From NCBI RefSeq assembly GCF_019084045.1, contig NZ_JAHRED010000005.1, forward strand, positions 1 through 64,000: 64,000 bases of DNA, given 5' to 3'. Below, piece by piece: positions 17,018 through 26,431 of this stretch. The translations under genes and the position numbers were made by a program. The DNA is from Paeniglutamicibacter quisquiliarum. GTDB lineage: Bacteria > Actinomycetota > Actinomycetes > Actinomycetales > Micrococcaceae. Every line of letters starts with the position of its first letter. Position 1 is the first letter of the stretch. The notes beneath the pieces were generated by a model. That model was not told the origin of the DNA. It saw only the letters and a program-made list of their open reading frames with translations, and ran no database searches.

Positions 17018-18724
17018 ATGAGCACACCGGCAGCCGGCACCCCGAGGGGGCAGGAGATCACCAACACCGCGGTCAGGGACCTGGCCGCCGCGGTGCTGGG
17101 GCTGCGCGCCGCCGCACGCAGGGCCGGCGGCCTCGACCTCGACGCCGCCTCCGGCGCCCTGGTCCTGGGCCTGCTCGAGCACGGACAACGCACCATCGGC
17201 TACGCCCAGCTGCAGGCGACCTTCCAGGCCGACGCCACCGACATCCACCGGCTTGACCCGGACACCGCGAGCACCATCGACGCCCTCGCCGCGGATCCCC
17301 GGCCCCTGGCCGAGTGCAGCGCCACCGTCCCGCCGGAGCGTTTCGTCCCCGGCATGGCCGTGCACCGCAACACCTCCGAGTACCTGCAGGCGCACCTGCA
17401 CATCTCCGCGACCGAGGCCCGCCGCCGGCTCACCGGCGCCCGGCTGCTCATCGCCCCGGCCCCGCCGGCACCGAACCCCGCCGGCGAAGCCGCCGATCAG
17501 GTCACCGCGGTCCGGGCGCCGAGTTTCCCGGTGCTGGCCGGCGCCGCGGCCGACGGCAGCGCGGACGTGGGAACCCTGGCACAGCTCGCCGGTCGCCTGG
17601 AGTCGATGCAGCCGCGCATTGCCGCCCGGCCCGACGCCGCCAAGCTGAACTTCGCCATCGAGGAATCCCTGGCCCACGAGGCCCGCACCGCCGCACCCCG
17701 GCACAGCCACAAGGCCCTGGCCGACTGGGGCGCCTTCCTGACCGAGAACGGCGCTCCGATCACCGACGAGGAGATCCGCGCCAAGCGCGGCATGGTCTAC
17801 CGCGGATTCCGCGAGGGATGCGACGAGTTCCTGCTGCGCTGCGACCCGATCGACTCCGAAACGATCCTCGCCTTCGGCGAGGCCTGGACCAACCCGCGCT
17901 CCGACAGGCTCCCGCCTGCCTCCTCCTCGACGTCCCCCGCCCCCGCGGCCCCCGCGGCCCCCGCGGCCCCCGCGACCACGGGCGTTCCCGCCCCGGACTG
18001 GGCCCTGGACCCGGGCGCCGACCCGGCGCTGGCACCCGTCAGCGAACTGGACTGCGGCGTCCCCGCCGGTACAACCGGCGCTTCCGGCACCCCGGGGGAC
18101 ATGCTGCGGAACCGGGACCCGCGGACCTCGCCGCAGCTGCTGCTCGACGCCGTCCTTGCCGCACTCACCGGGGCCCTGACGGGCTCCTCGCCGCTGCAAA
18201 GCGGCGGGATGCCGGTGAAGATCGGGGTACTGATCGGCTACCGCGCCCTGCTGGGCCAGTGCGAGGACGCCGGGATCACCGCCCATGGGCGCCCGATCTC
18301 CGCGGCGAACATCCGCCGCCTGGCCTGCATCGGCGGCATTCTGCCCGCGCTGCTCGGCTCCGAGGGGGAGATCCTGGACCTGGGACGCGAGGTGCGCAGT
18401 TTCACACCCGCCCAGCGCAAGGCCATCGCCCTGCGCGACCGCGGCTGCGTCATCCCCGGCTGCCACCGCCCGGCCTCCACCTCCGAGGCCCACCATGTGA
18501 AGCCATGGACGGAGGGCGGTCCGACCAGTGTCGACAACGGCGCCTGCCTCTGCCAGCACCACCACCTCATGGTGCATGCCGGACTGATCACCCTGAAGAT
18601 GATCAACGGGATTCCCTACGTCATCGCCCGGGCCGGCCAGCCCCGCGGGGACCCGGAACGAAACCTGTATTGGCACCCCGAGCTGCGCACCGCCGGATAC
18701 GCCCCTCCGCTCTTCGCCGATTGA
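17018..18724 (+). CDS. DUF222 / HNH endonuclease-domain protein
   Basis: 568 aa. The long N-terminal helical region matches DUF222 (residues ~20-300). It is interrupted by a low-complexity Pro/Ala linker with repeated PAAPAAPAAPA (around 310). The C-terminal HNH module has CVIPGCHRPASTSEAHHVKPW and NGACLCQHHHLMVH, with the Cys pairs for zinc and the catalytic His present. These proteins (13E12-repeat type) are abundant in actinobacteria, often in many copies, and their role is unsettled; mobile-element or repair roles have been suggested. The start ATG has no clear ribosome-binding site. Nothing transposon-like borders it. Confidence 0.85.
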   Translation: MSTPAAGTPRGQEITNTAVRDLAAAVLGLRAAARRAGGLDLDAASGALVLGLLEHGQRTIGYAQLQATFQADATDIHRLDPDTASTIDALAADPRPLAECSATVPPERFVPGMAVHRNTSEYLQAHLHISATEARRRLTGARLLIAPAPPAPNPAGEAADQVTAVRAPSFPVLAGAAADGSADVGTLAQLAGRLESMQPRIAARPDAAKLNFAIEESLAHEARTAAPRHSHKALADWGAFLTENGAPITDEEIRAKRGMVYRGFREGCDEFLLRCDPIDSETILAFGEAWTNPRSDRLPPASSSTSPAPAAPAAPAAPATTGVPAPDWALDPGADPALAPVSELDCGVPAGTTGASGTPGDMLRNRDPRTSPQLLLDAVLAALTGALTGSSPLQSGGMPVKIGVLIGYRALLGQCEDAGITAHGRPISAANIRRLACIGGILPALLGSEGEILDLGREVRSFTPAQRKAIALRDRGCVIPGCHRPASTSEAHHVKPWTEGGPTSVDNGACLCQHHHLMVHAGLITLKMINGIPYVIARAGQPRGDPERNLYWHPELRTAGYAPPLFAD

Positions 18725-18735
18725 GCGGCCGGGGG

Positions 18736-18782
18736 TCGACTGCTGTTCCACCCACCGTTCCATCCGCCGTTCCAGCAGTCGA
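18736..18782. repeat. Inverted repeat enclosing three GTTCCA repeats
   Basis: TCGACTGCTG (18736-18745) pairs with CAGCAGTCGA (18773-18782). The 27-nt loop carries TGTTCCA, CCGTTCCA and CCGTTCCA in tandem. It lies 12 nt after the HNH stop and may serve as its terminator; no T-tract follows. Confidence 0.5.
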
Positions 18783-18929
18783 TCGGCCTGCCGCATTGCG
18801 CGCGGTCAACCGGTGGATGGCATCCGCGGATACCGCCTCACCGGCCAACATGACGCGGCCCGGGCCACGGCCAAAGTAGTTTGCGTCACCCTCGGCCCGT
18901 TGAAGATGCAAGCGGGCTCTCCGGGCGGC

Positions 18930-18935
18930 TAAGCT
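18930..18935 (+). promoter_or_regulatory. -10 box TAAGCT for leaderless guaA
   Basis: TAAGCT ends 7 nt before the GTG at 18943, and no ribosome-binding site is present. Confidence 0.5.
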
Positions 18936-18942
18936 TAGGCGC

Positions 18943-20529
18943 GTGACCAACACTCCCAGCACCCCAGAGCACCAGCCGGTTCTGGTCGTCGATTACGGGG
19001 CCCAGTACGCACAGCTGATTGCTCGGCGTGTACGCGAAGCCAACGTGTATTCGGAGATCGTCCCGCATACCTTCACCACCGAACAGATTCTCGCCAAGAA
19101 CCCGGCGGCAATCATCCTCTCAGGAGGCCCCTCGAGCGTTTACGCCGACGGTGCCCCGAGCGTCGGTGCCGACCTGTTTGAGGCAGGTGTGCCGGTCCTG
19201 GGCATCTGCTATGGCTTCCAGGCCATGGCCAACGCCCTCGGCGGCGTCGTCGCCGAAACCGGGTTGCGCGAATACGGCGCAACCGACGCAACCTCCTCCG
19301 GAACCGCACGCTCCATCCTGGCCGGCATTCCGGAGAGCCAGAACGTCTGGATGAGCCACGGCGACTCCGTCTCGGTCGCGCCCGAGGGCTTCGAGGTCCT
19401 GGCCACCACCGCAGGCGCACCCGTTGCGGCCTTCGCCAACGAGGCCAAGCGCCTCTACGGCGTGCAGTGGCACCCGGAGGTCAAGCACTCGGCCCACGGC
19501 CAGCAGGTGCTGGAGAACTTCCTGTACAAAGGCGCGGGCCTGAGCGGCTCGTGGACCGCCGCCAACATCCTGGACGAGCAGGTCGAGAAGATCCGCGCCC
19601 AGGTCGGCGACGGCCGGGCCATCTGTGGCCTGTCCGGCGGAGTTGACTCCGCCGTGGCCGCCGCACTGGTGCAGCGCGCCATCGGCGACCAGCTCACCTG
19701 CGTGTTCGTGAACCACGGACTGCTGCGCGAGGGCGAAGCCGAACAGGTCGAGATGGACTTCGTCGCCGCCACCGGCGCGAAGCTCTACATCGCCGACGAG
19801 CGCGAGCGCTTCCTGACCGCGCTGGACGGCGTCACCGACCCGGAGACCAAGCGCAAGATCATCGGCCGCGAATTCATTCGCGCGTTCGAGGCCGCGGAAA
19901 CCGCGATCCTTGCCGAGGCGGCCGACTCCGGCCAGCCGGTGAAGTTCCTGGTCCAGGGCACCCTGTACCCGGACGTCGTCGAATCCGGCGGCGGCGAGGG
20001 CGCCAGCAACATCAAGAGCCACCACAACGTCGGCGGACTTCCCGAGGACCTGGACTTCGAGCTGGTGGAGCCGCTGCGCGCGCTCTTCAAGGACGAGGTC
20101 CGCGCCGTGGGCAAGCAGCTTGGCCTCCCGGCCGAGATCGTCATGCGCCAGCCGTTCCCCGGCCCGGGCCTCGGCATCCGCATCATCGGTGCGGTCAACG
20201 AGGAGCGCCTGGAACTGCTGCGCAAGGCCGACGCCATTGCGCGCGCCGAGCTCACCGCCGCCGGGCTGGACGAGGAAGTCTGGCAGATGCCGGTCGTCCT
20301 GCTGGCCGACGTGCGCTCCGTGGGCGTGCAGGGCGACGGCCGCACCTACGGCCACCCGATCGTGCTGCGTCCGGTGTCCTCCGAGGACGCCATGACCGCG
20401 GACTGGTCGCGCCTGCCCTACGACCTGCTGGCCCGGATTTCCAACCGGATCACCAACGAGGTCGACGGGGTCAACCGCGTGGTGCTGGACGTGACGTCCA
20501 AGCCGCCGGGAACCATCGAATGGGAGTAA
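18943..20529 (+). CDS. guaA: GMP synthase (glutamine-hydrolysing)
   Basis: Converts XMP to GMP using ATP and glutamine. 528 aa, full length. The glutamine amidotransferase domain (about 8-200) has [10 protein letters not shown] with the nucleophilic Cys and [11 protein letters not shown] with the His/Glu pair. The ATP-pyrophosphatase domain has the PP-loop [14 protein letters not shown] near residue 230. The C-terminal dimerisation domain ends PPGTIEWE, the usual GuaA terminus. The GTG start at 18943 directly follows a TANNNT box (leaderless). A strong hairpin follows the stop. Confidence 0.98.
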   Translation: MTNTPSTPEHQPVLVVDYGAQYAQLIARRVREANVYSEIVPHTFTTEQILAKNPAAIILSGGPSSVYADGAPSVGADLFEAGVPVLGICYGFQAMANALGGVVAETGLREYGATDATSSGTARSILAGIPESQNVWMSHGDSVSVAPEGFEVLATTAGAPVAAFANEAKRLYGVQWHPEVKHSAHGQQVLENFLYKGAGLSGSWTAANILDEQVEKIRAQVGDGRAICGLSGGVDSAVAAALVQRAIGDQLTCVFVNHGLLREGEAEQVEMDFVAATGAKLYIADERERFLTALDGVTDPETKRKIIGREFIRAFEAAETAILAEAADSGQPVKFLVQGTLYPDVVESGGGEGASNIKSHHNVGGLPEDLDFELVEPLRALFKDEVRAVGKQLGLPAEIVMRQPFPGPGLGIRIIGAVNEERLELLRKADAIARAELTAAGLDEEVWQMPVVLLADVRSVGVQGDGRTYGHPIVLRPVSSEDAMTADWSRLPYDLLARISNRITNEVDGVNRVVLDVTSKPPGTIEWE

Positions 20530-20558
20530 GCCCGACGGCGTAGACGCGCCGGCGGCAA

Positions 20559-20601
20559 AGTTCAGGGGGAAGCCTACGCGGGCTTCCCCCTGAACTGTTT
20601 T
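20559..20601 (+). terminator. Intrinsic terminator of guaA
   Basis: A 16-bp perfect stem (20559-20574 with 20581-20596), a 6-nt loop, then GTTTT. Confidence 0.85.
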
Positions 20602-20915
20602 CCGGGGGCAAGCCCCGCCCCGGGCCGCGGGTTCCCCGGGGCAAAGCGGCGCCGCCATGATGGATCGGGCGCGCAGCGTTCACCCGTCGGACACCCATGG
20701 TTCACCCGAAAGCGGCCCCGACGTGGCCCGGGCGGGCGCGACCTGGCCCCGCGGGCCGGCGGCAGGCGCCCGGATGCGCAAGAGGCCGGTGTCCAACGTG
20801 TTTTGGTTCGGCATCGCGGGCCCGTTTTGGACTAGGTTGGTAAGGGCTGAATGTATCCACGCGGCAAGGCGTCACGCGGGTGCGGCAGCATTCAGGCAAG
20901 AGGTGAAGGGACGGT
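20602..20915. other. Intergenic region upstream of the helicase-like gene
   Basis: No gene is recognised. A TAGGTT box near 20833 may be a -10 for the downstream gene, and GAAGGGA lies just upstream of its ATG at 20916. The rest shows no clear structure. Confidence 0.4.
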
Positions 20916-23900
20916 ATGGTGACAGAGCACCAGCAGCACGCAGATGAATTGGTCTCCACGTGGGTTGACTCCCTGGGCCCAGGGGTGGGGACCGACACGT
21001 TGCTGCGGTTCGCCCCCTCGGTGTCCAACAGCATCGACATCACCCATGCCCACCCCTCGGGACTGGCCCAGTTCCTGGCCGGGCGGCGCACCCGCCTCTC
21101 CACGCTGCTGCGGGACTCGGACCAGTACGATTCGGCCCGCCGCACCGCCGACGCGCTGCGCGGGAAGATCCGCGAGCTCTGGGACGAGCGCGGCATCGAC
21201 GTCGGCTACCTCTCCGCGGGCCAGGCCAACTGGCGCGCCGTGCACGAGGGCCGCAGCGAGCAGTTCAACGCGCCCATCATGCTCGGACGCATCGTGCTCT
21301 CCGTGCGCGAGGACCAGGACGACTTCGAGATTCAGCTCATGGGCAGGGCCGAGTTCTCGCCCGCGCTGCTGCGCTACCTCAGGCGCCAGCACCACCTGGA
21401 CATCGACGTGACGGCCATCAATTCCGCGGCCTACTCCATCGCCCGCTTCGACCCGACCCGTGCGATGGACGCGCTGCGCACCCAGGTCGCCGACGTCTCC
21501 GGCATGGTCATCGCCCACCGCCTGCTGATCTCCACCTTTGCCGACCTCGCCGACCCTGCCGACCCGGGCAGCATCGACATGCAGCACCCGGTGCTGGAGA
21601 AGCTCTTCGAGGCCGAGCTGAACCGCGGCGAGCGCGGACCGGGCGCCGCCGCGCGCCCCGGCCAGAGCCGCCCCGCCCGCAGCAGCGACGAACGCAACCC
21701 GGCCGAGGAATTGCTGCTGCTGGATGCCGACGAATCCCAGCAGGCCGTGCTGGACCTCGTCGAGGCGGGGGAGTCGGTGGCCGTCAGCGCCCCGGCCGGC
21801 AGCGGACAGACCCAGACGGCGCTGAACGCCGCGGGCGTGCTCGCCTCCGCGGGCAAGCGCGTGCTGGTGGTGGCCGAACGGCGCTCCAGCGCCGAGGAAT
21901 TCGTCACGCGCTTCGCCGGGCTTGACCTGGCCGGGACCGCGCTGCTGCTTTCCCCGGAGGACGACCCCGAAGCGCTGCGCGAGTTGCTGACCCGGGCGAT
22001 CCTGCGCAACGAGCGCGCCACCGAGCCGCAGCTGGGCAAGCTGCACGCCTCGCTGCGCGAATACCGCCACGCGCTGCTTGACCACGTCCGCTCCCTGCAT
22101 TCGACCCGCGCCCGCTGGGGCTGCTCGCCCTACCGGGCGATGCAGGAACTCGCCCGGCTTTCCGCCCTGTCCCCGGCCCCGGCCACCACGGTGCGGCTGA
22201 AGCGCTCGGTGCTTGACTCGATCACCAGCCGCACCTCCACCGCCGAACAGCTCAAGCGCGCCGCCGAGCTCGGCGCGTTCGTGCGGGCCTCGGCCTCCAG
22301 CCCCTGGTACGGCGCACGGCTGCGCAACAAGCGCGACACCGACACCGCGCTGGACCTGGTCACCGGCCTGCAGCGCGACCTGCCGATCCTGCGCGAGCAC
22401 ATGCTCAAGGTCGCCGCCCACTCCGAGATCCGGCTCGCCGACTCCTACAACAAGTGGGGCGAGCAGCTGGACCTGCTGGTCGCGGTGCGCGGCTCGCTGG
22501 ACAAGTTCGAGTCCGACATCTTCGACAAGTCGGTCGAGGACCTCATCTCCGCCACCGCCTCCTCTTCCTGGCGCCGGGAACGCGGCATCGAGATGAGCTC
22601 GATGACCCGCTCGCGGCTGCGCAAGGTCGCCAAGGACTACGTGCGCCCCGGCGTGCACGTCTCGGACCTGCAGGCGGCGCTCGAGGCCGTCCAGGAACAG
22701 CACCTCGCCTGGCACCACCATGCCACCTCCCAGCGCCACCCGATGGTGCCCGCCGGGCTGCTGGACGTCAACGCCGGCTACCAGGATGCCGGATCGCGCA
22801 TCGACAAGCTGGCCACGCTGCTGCCCGAATCCGTGGGCAGCTCGCTGCGCGACGAACCCGTCGCCACGCTGCAGGGCCGCATGGACGAGCTGCTGGCGCA
22901 CCAGGGCGAGCTGGAACAGCTGCCCGAACGCACGCTGCTCACCGAGCAGCTCGCCGAGCACGGGCTGGGCGAGCTGATGGACGACTTCCGGGCGCGCAAC
23001 GTCGCCCCCGAGGCCGTCGCCGCCGAACTCGACCTGGCCTGGTGGCAGTCGGCGCTGGAGGCCATGATCTCCGGCGACGACTTCCTGGCGATGAGCGACG
23101 GGGAAAAGCTGCGCCGCCTGGAGGCCGACTACCGGCTGGCCGATTCCGCGCACGTCTCCTCCGGCGCCGCGCGCCTGCGCTGGGCGCTGGCCAAGGCGTG
23201 GAAGGCGGCGCTGGCGGACCACCGGGCGGCATCGCGCGAACTGCGGGCCATGCTCAAGGACGGGGAACCGTCGGTCGCGGACCTCGCCGCCCTGGGCGAC
23301 TCGCTGCTGAACTCGCTGTGCCCCGTCTGGGTCGGGTCCCCGCTGCTGGTCCCCGCCACCGTGCCCGCCGGGATGAAGTTCGACGCCGTCATCCTGCTGG
23401 ATGCCGACTCGCTCTCGCTGCGCTCGGTGCTCGGCTCCATCTCCCGCTCGACGCAGGTCATCGCGTTCGGCGACACCATGATGGGCGCCCCGAACCCGTT
23501 CGAGGTCTCCGTGGATCCCACGGCGCACACGCGCATCGAGTCGGCGCCGATCTCGGCGATGGAAACGCTCCAGGAGGTGCTCCCGCTGATCCGGCTGTCC
23601 ACCGCCTACCGGGGCATCGACGAGGGGCTCACCGAGTCCCTTTCGCACGACTTCTACGCCGATTCGCTCTCCCGGCTGCCGGCCGCCCGCTCGCTGGGCG
23701 CAGGCACCCCGGCGCTGAAGGCCGAGTACGTGATGGACGGGACCGGGTCCCTGGGCTCCGACGGCGAATCCGTCGAGACCACCGTGGCCGAGGTGCAGCG
23801 CGTCGTGGACCTGGTCTTCACGCACCTTTCGCGCCGCGGCGAGAAGACCCTGGCCGTCATCGCCGGCAGCCGCCGGCACGCCGCCGCGATCGCCGAGGGC

Positions 23901-24686
23901 ATCCGCGTGCAGCTGCCCAACCACCCCTGGGCGACCAAGTACTTCCGCACCGCGGAGGAACGCTTCCTGGTCACCAGCGTGGACCGCCTGGCCGGGCTGC
24001 AGCGCGATGCCATCATCCTCTCGCTGGGCTACGGCCGCACCACCCACGGCAAGACCGTGCACGACTTCGGCGCCCTGTCGCAGCCCGGCGGCGACGAGCT
24101 GTTCGTCAATGCGGTGACCCGCGCCCGGGAGTCGATGGTGCTGGTCTCCGCGCTGCGCCCGCAGGACATGGACCTGGCGCGCATGCGCTTTGGCGCCTAC
24201 CGCTTCCTGGAGCTCTTCGGCCGGGTGCTTGGCGGGGACTCGGGCATGTCGGCGACCGCCACGCCGCTGCAGGACCCGCTGGTCACCGACCTGATGGCCC
24301 GCCTGGCCGAGCGCGGGGCCATCGTGACCCAGCACTACCGCGGGGTGCTGGACATTGCCGCGCACGCGCTGGATGTCACCGGCTCCGGCACCGCCGCACC
24401 GCTGGCAGTGGTGTACGACGGCACGCAGGGCTACCGCGAGCTGTCGGTGCGCGAGCGCAGCCGCCTGCGCCCGCAGCTCTTCGAGGCCCTGGGCTGGCGC
24501 TACGTGCCACTGTGGACCATCGACGTGTTCTCCGACCCGGACAAGGTCGCCAACGAGTTGGCCGGCTTCCTGGGGCTCGACGCGGCCGGCGACGACACTG
24601 CCCGCGGCGCTTCCACGGGACCCGGCCCGTCGGCAACCGGTTCGCCACAGGCCGCGCGCCGGGAGTCCGACCTGGCCGATGCATAG
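20916..24686 (+). CDS. Large SF1/UPF1-like helicase-fold protein with degenerate motifs and Vsr-like C-terminus
   Basis: 1256 aa. Residues ~285-340 and 800-1115 follow the order of UPF1-like SF1 helicase motifs, but key residues differ. Walker A reads APAGSGQTQT, with Gln298 (CAG at 21807-21809) in place of the catalytic Lys. The Walker B region is FDAVILLDADS instead of the usual FD-VI-DEAS. Motif IV-VI features persist: RLSTAYRG, SVDRLAGLQRDAIILSLGYGRT and NAVTRARESMVLVSA. The last ~100 residues resemble the Vsr/restriction-like tail of DUF4011-type helicases (VRERSRLRPQLFEALGWRYVPLWTIDVF), but VVYDG stands where active relatives have VECDG. It is probably a non-hydrolysing relative of a defence or repair helicase. 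GAAGGGA precedes the start. The next gene begins 2 nt after the stop. Confidence 0.8.
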   Translation: MVTEHQQHADELVSTWVDSLGPGVGTDTLLRFAPSVSNSIDITHAHPSGLAQFLAGRRTRLSTLLRDSDQYDSARRTADALRGKIRELWDERGIDVGYLSAGQANWRAVHEGRSEQFNAPIMLGRIVLSVREDQDDFEIQLMGRAEFSPALLRYLRRQHHLDIDVTAINSAAYSIARFDPTRAMDALRTQVADVSGMVIAHRLLISTFADLADPADPGSIDMQHPVLEKLFEAELNRGERGPGAAARPGQSRPARSSDERNPAEELLLLDADESQQAVLDLVEAGESVAVSAPAGSGQTQTALNAAGVLASAGKRVLVVAERRSSAEEFVTRFAGLDLAGTALLLSPEDDPEALRELLTRAILRNERATEPQLGKLHASLREYRHALLDHVRSLHSTRARWGCSPYRAMQELARLSALSPAPATTVRLKRSVLDSITSRTSTAEQLKRAAELGAFVRASASSPWYGARLRNKRDTDTALDLVTGLQRDLPILREHMLKVAAHSEIRLADSYNKWGEQLDLLVAVRGSLDKFESDIFDKSVEDLISATASSSWRRERGIEMSSMTRSRLRKVAKDYVRPGVHVSDLQAALEAVQEQHLAWHHHATSQRHPMVPAGLLDVNAGYQDAGSRIDKLATLLPESVGSSLRDEPVATLQGRMDELLAHQGELEQLPERTLLTEQLAEHGLGELMDDFRARNVAPEAVAAELDLAWWQSALEAMISGDDFLAMSDGEKLRRLEADYRLADSAHVSSGAARLRWALAKAWKAALADHRAASRELRAMLKDGEPSVADLAALGDSLLNSLCPVWVGSPLLVPATVPAGMKFDAVILLDADSLSLRSVLGSISRSTQVIAFGDTMMGAPNPFEVSVDPTAHTRIESAPISAMETLQEVLPLIRLSTAYRGIDEGLTESLSHDFYADSLSRLPAARSLGAGTPALKAEYVMDGTGSLGSDGESVETTVAEVQRVVDLVFTHLSRRGEKTLAVIAGSRRHAAAIAEGIRVQLPNHPWATKYFRTAEERFLVTSVDRLAGLQRDAIILSLGYGRTTHGKTVHDFGALSQPGGDELFVNAVTRARESMVLVSALRPQDMDLARMRFGAYRFLELFGRVLGGDSGMSATATPLQDPLVTDLMARLAERGAIVTQHYRGVLDIAAHALDVTGSGTAAPLAVVYDGTQGYRELSVRERSRLRPQLFEALGWRYVPLWTIDVFSDPDKVANELAGFLGLDAAGDDTARGASTGPGPSATGSPQAARRESDLADA

Positions 24687-24688
24687 CC

Positions 24689-25063
24689 ATGGCAGCTGAA
24701 CCGGGAGCCCCGCGGCCCAGGAAGCCGCGGCGCTTCACCGCGCCGCCGCAACAGGTCAGCGACTCGACGCTGGTCGGTGTCTTTGAGCTGCCCCACGGCG
24801 CCGGTCGGCCCGCGCCCGGCCCCTCCACGGACGCCGATGCGGCACCGGGGACCGCCGCGGCGCCGGGGGAGTCCGACGCCGGTTCCCGCGCCGCGGGGGA
24901 CGACGCGGCCCAGGCGCCCCAGGAGCCCAAGGCGCCCAGGGCCGGGAAGCCGAACCAGGTCCTTGACCAGCAGGCCGCGGAGGACGACCCGCGCCGCTGG
25001 GGCGATGTGGACGACGACCTGGGCGACTGGCTGAAATCCCAGCGCCCGCCGCACTGGGACTGA
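24689..25063 (+). CDS. Small disordered acidic-tail protein coupled to the helicase-like gene
   Basis: 124 aa. The N-terminus is basic (PRPRKPRRFTAPP), the middle is Ala/Gly/Pro/Asp-rich and surely disordered, and the C-terminus is a compact acidic motif with aromatics (DDPRRWGDVDDDLGDWLKSQRPPHWD). I do not recognise a family. The 2-nt gap to the upstream stop means translation is coupled, so it is probably a partner or regulator of that protein. The well-ordered ending compared with a variable middle suggests a terminal docking peptide; this is inference. Confidence 0.65.
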   Translation: MAAEPGAPRPRKPRRFTAPPQQVSDSTLVGVFELPHGAGRPAPGPSTDADAAPGTAAAPGESDAGSRAAGDDAAQAPQEPKAPRAGKPNQVLDQQAAEDDPRRWGDVDDDLGDWLKSQRPPHWD

Positions 25064-25137
25064 GCCACCCGCCGGGTCGCGGCCGCCGGGTCCCGGACGC
25101 AGGTTCGCCCGCACCCGCACGGCGGCGCTGCCCGTGC

Positions 25138-25842
25138 CTAGGGGTTGACGAGCACCACCGACACCTTGCCCCGCTGCGATGCGGTCGAGAGCTGCTCGGC
25201 ACTGCCTGCCCCGGCCCCCACCACGATCAGGCCGCCGGGCCCGGACCCGGTGGAAACACTCCACGGGCCCTGCCCGTCGGGCTGGTCCTGCGCCCCGGTC
25301 CACAGAATCGGCACCGCCCGCGCCAGCACCCGTGACGCCAGCTTGGTCTCAAACCCGTTGCCCTCGGTGAGCACCACATCGACGCGCTGCCCGGCGCGCA
25401 CCAATGACGCGGTCTGCTCGTCGTCCAGGCGCAGTGGCACGGCCACGGACCCGGGCTCCAGGCCCGCCAGCAGCCCGGGGCCGATGACCATCGTGGGAAA
25501 CACCGGGGTCCCGGCCAGTACGGGAATTGCCAGCCGCGAGCCGGCGGCCGGCGGCCGGTTCCCGTAGGTGCCCTCGGGCGCCAGGGATCGGGGAACCGAC
25601 TGGCTGCGCAGGTCCTCCGGCCGCAGCAGGGAGCCGACGGGCAGATCCCGGCCGGCCACCAGCACCTCGACGCGTTCCTCGGTCGCGGGGGCGAGGAACG
25701 CCAGGGACAGGGCCAGCGAGAGCATGGCGAGCGCCGCGGCCAGGTGCCTGCGGTACTTGGCAAACAGCTCCCTGCCCGAACGGCGGGGAGCCCGCGCGGA
25801 GAAGGCCTGGCGCGGAGGATCGGTACGACGAATTTTGGACAT
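25138..25842 (-). CDS. CpaB/RcpC-like SAF-domain pilus assembly protein
   Basis: 234 aa. One N-terminal membrane helix (about 32-52, LAAALAMLSLALSLAFLAP) is followed by a SAF domain starting VEVLVAGRDLPVGSLLRPEDL, typical of CpaB/FlgA. The rest (QTASLVRAGQRVDVVLTEG) matches the RcpC/CpaB extension. CpaB is a periplasmic-side component of Flp/Tad pili. No other tad or cpa gene is in the window, so it is isolated here. A strong hairpin sits 13 nt upstream of the ATG. Confidence 0.8.
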   Translation of the reverse strand: MSKIRRTDPPRQAFSARAPRRSGRELFAKYRRHLAAALAMLSLALSLAFLAPATEERVEVLVAGRDLPVGSLLRPEDLRSQSVPRSLAPEGTYGNRPPAAGSRLAIPVLAGTPVFPTMVIGPGLLAGLEPGSVAVPLRLDDEQTASLVRAGQRVDVVLTEGNGFETKLASRVLARAVPILWTGAQDQPDGQGPWSVSTGSGPGGLIVVGAGAGSAEQLSTASQRGKVSVVLVNP

Positions 25843-25855
25843 GGCTTAAGCAACT

Positions 25856-25887
25856 CATGGGCCCCACCCAAAAGGGTGGGGCCCATG
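25856..25887. repeat. 14-bp perfect inverted repeat, AAAA loop
   Basis: CATGGGCCCCACCC and GGGTGGGGCCCATG (25856-25869, 25874-25887). It lies between fmdB and cpaB (both minus strand): it can end the fmdB transcript, or, if read through, fold 13 nt upstream of the cpaB start codon. On the minus strand no T-run follows the stem. Confidence 0.75.
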
Positions 25888-26033
25888 ACGGGACGGTCAT
25901 GCCCAAGGCCCGGGCGCAGACTGTGCGGGGAGGCGCGCCGCCCGGCTCCTCCGCGGCCGCAGGCCCCCGCCGGGACCGGTCGGCCGTCGGCCGGCAATCG
26001 CCGATCGACGCGCGAACCGCCCGCGGGCAAGCC

Positions 26034-26279
26034 CTAGGCGGAGGTCGACGCCGGGGCGGAAACCTTGCTGCTTGACGCGGCCGGGGTGCTGGAGCTCGTG
26101 GTCGAACGCGAGTCGTTGCGGTAGAACCCGGAGCCCTTGAACACCACGCCGACGCTGTTGAACTTCTTGCGCAAGGCACCCTGGCACTCGGGGCAGATGG
26201 TCAGGGCCTCGTCGCTGAAGGACTGGACCACCTCCAGGGCATGGCCACAGTCCTTGCAGGCATAAACATAGGTAGGCAT
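26034..26279 (-). CDS. FmdB-family zinc-ribbon protein
   Basis: 81 aa. The N-terminal half is a zinc ribbon: MPTYVYACKDCGHALEV with CxxC, then ICPECQGALRKKF with a second CxxC, followed by GSGFYRND, all diagnostic of the FmdB regulatory family. The C-terminal 25 residues are Ser/Thr/Ala-rich and disordered. Some relatives are linked to formamidase or amidase regulation, but the role is generally unknown. AAAGGA precedes the ATG. Confidence 0.9.
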   Translation of the reverse strand: MPTYVYACKDCGHALEVVQSFSDEALTICPECQGALRKKFNSVGVVFKGSGFYRNDSRSTTSSSTPAASSSKVSAPASTSA

Positions 26280-26431
26280 ATTGATCCTTTCGCACGGGCG
26301 TTGCGTGCCTGGCCGCGGGGAGGAAGCGCCACGCGGCGCGGCCGGTCACCCGGGCAAGCGACTGTCGGAGAGGTGGTGGGTGCGGGCGCCGAAGCGACCG
26401 CCTGCACCAATTCTAACGTACGCTCCCGCCG

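Noticed and set aside
17936-17980. Short tandem repeat within the HNH gene
   Set aside because: Codes for an in-frame Pro/Ala linker; no sign of a CRISPR or mobile-element repeat.
16940-18796. 618-aa minus-strand ORF opposite the HNH gene
   Set aside because: Gly/Arg-rich shadow of the DUF222-HNH frame.
20892-24365. 1157-aa minus-strand ORF opposite the helicase-like gene
   Set aside because: Shadow; the plus-strand protein shows ordered helicase motifs and a ribosome-binding site.
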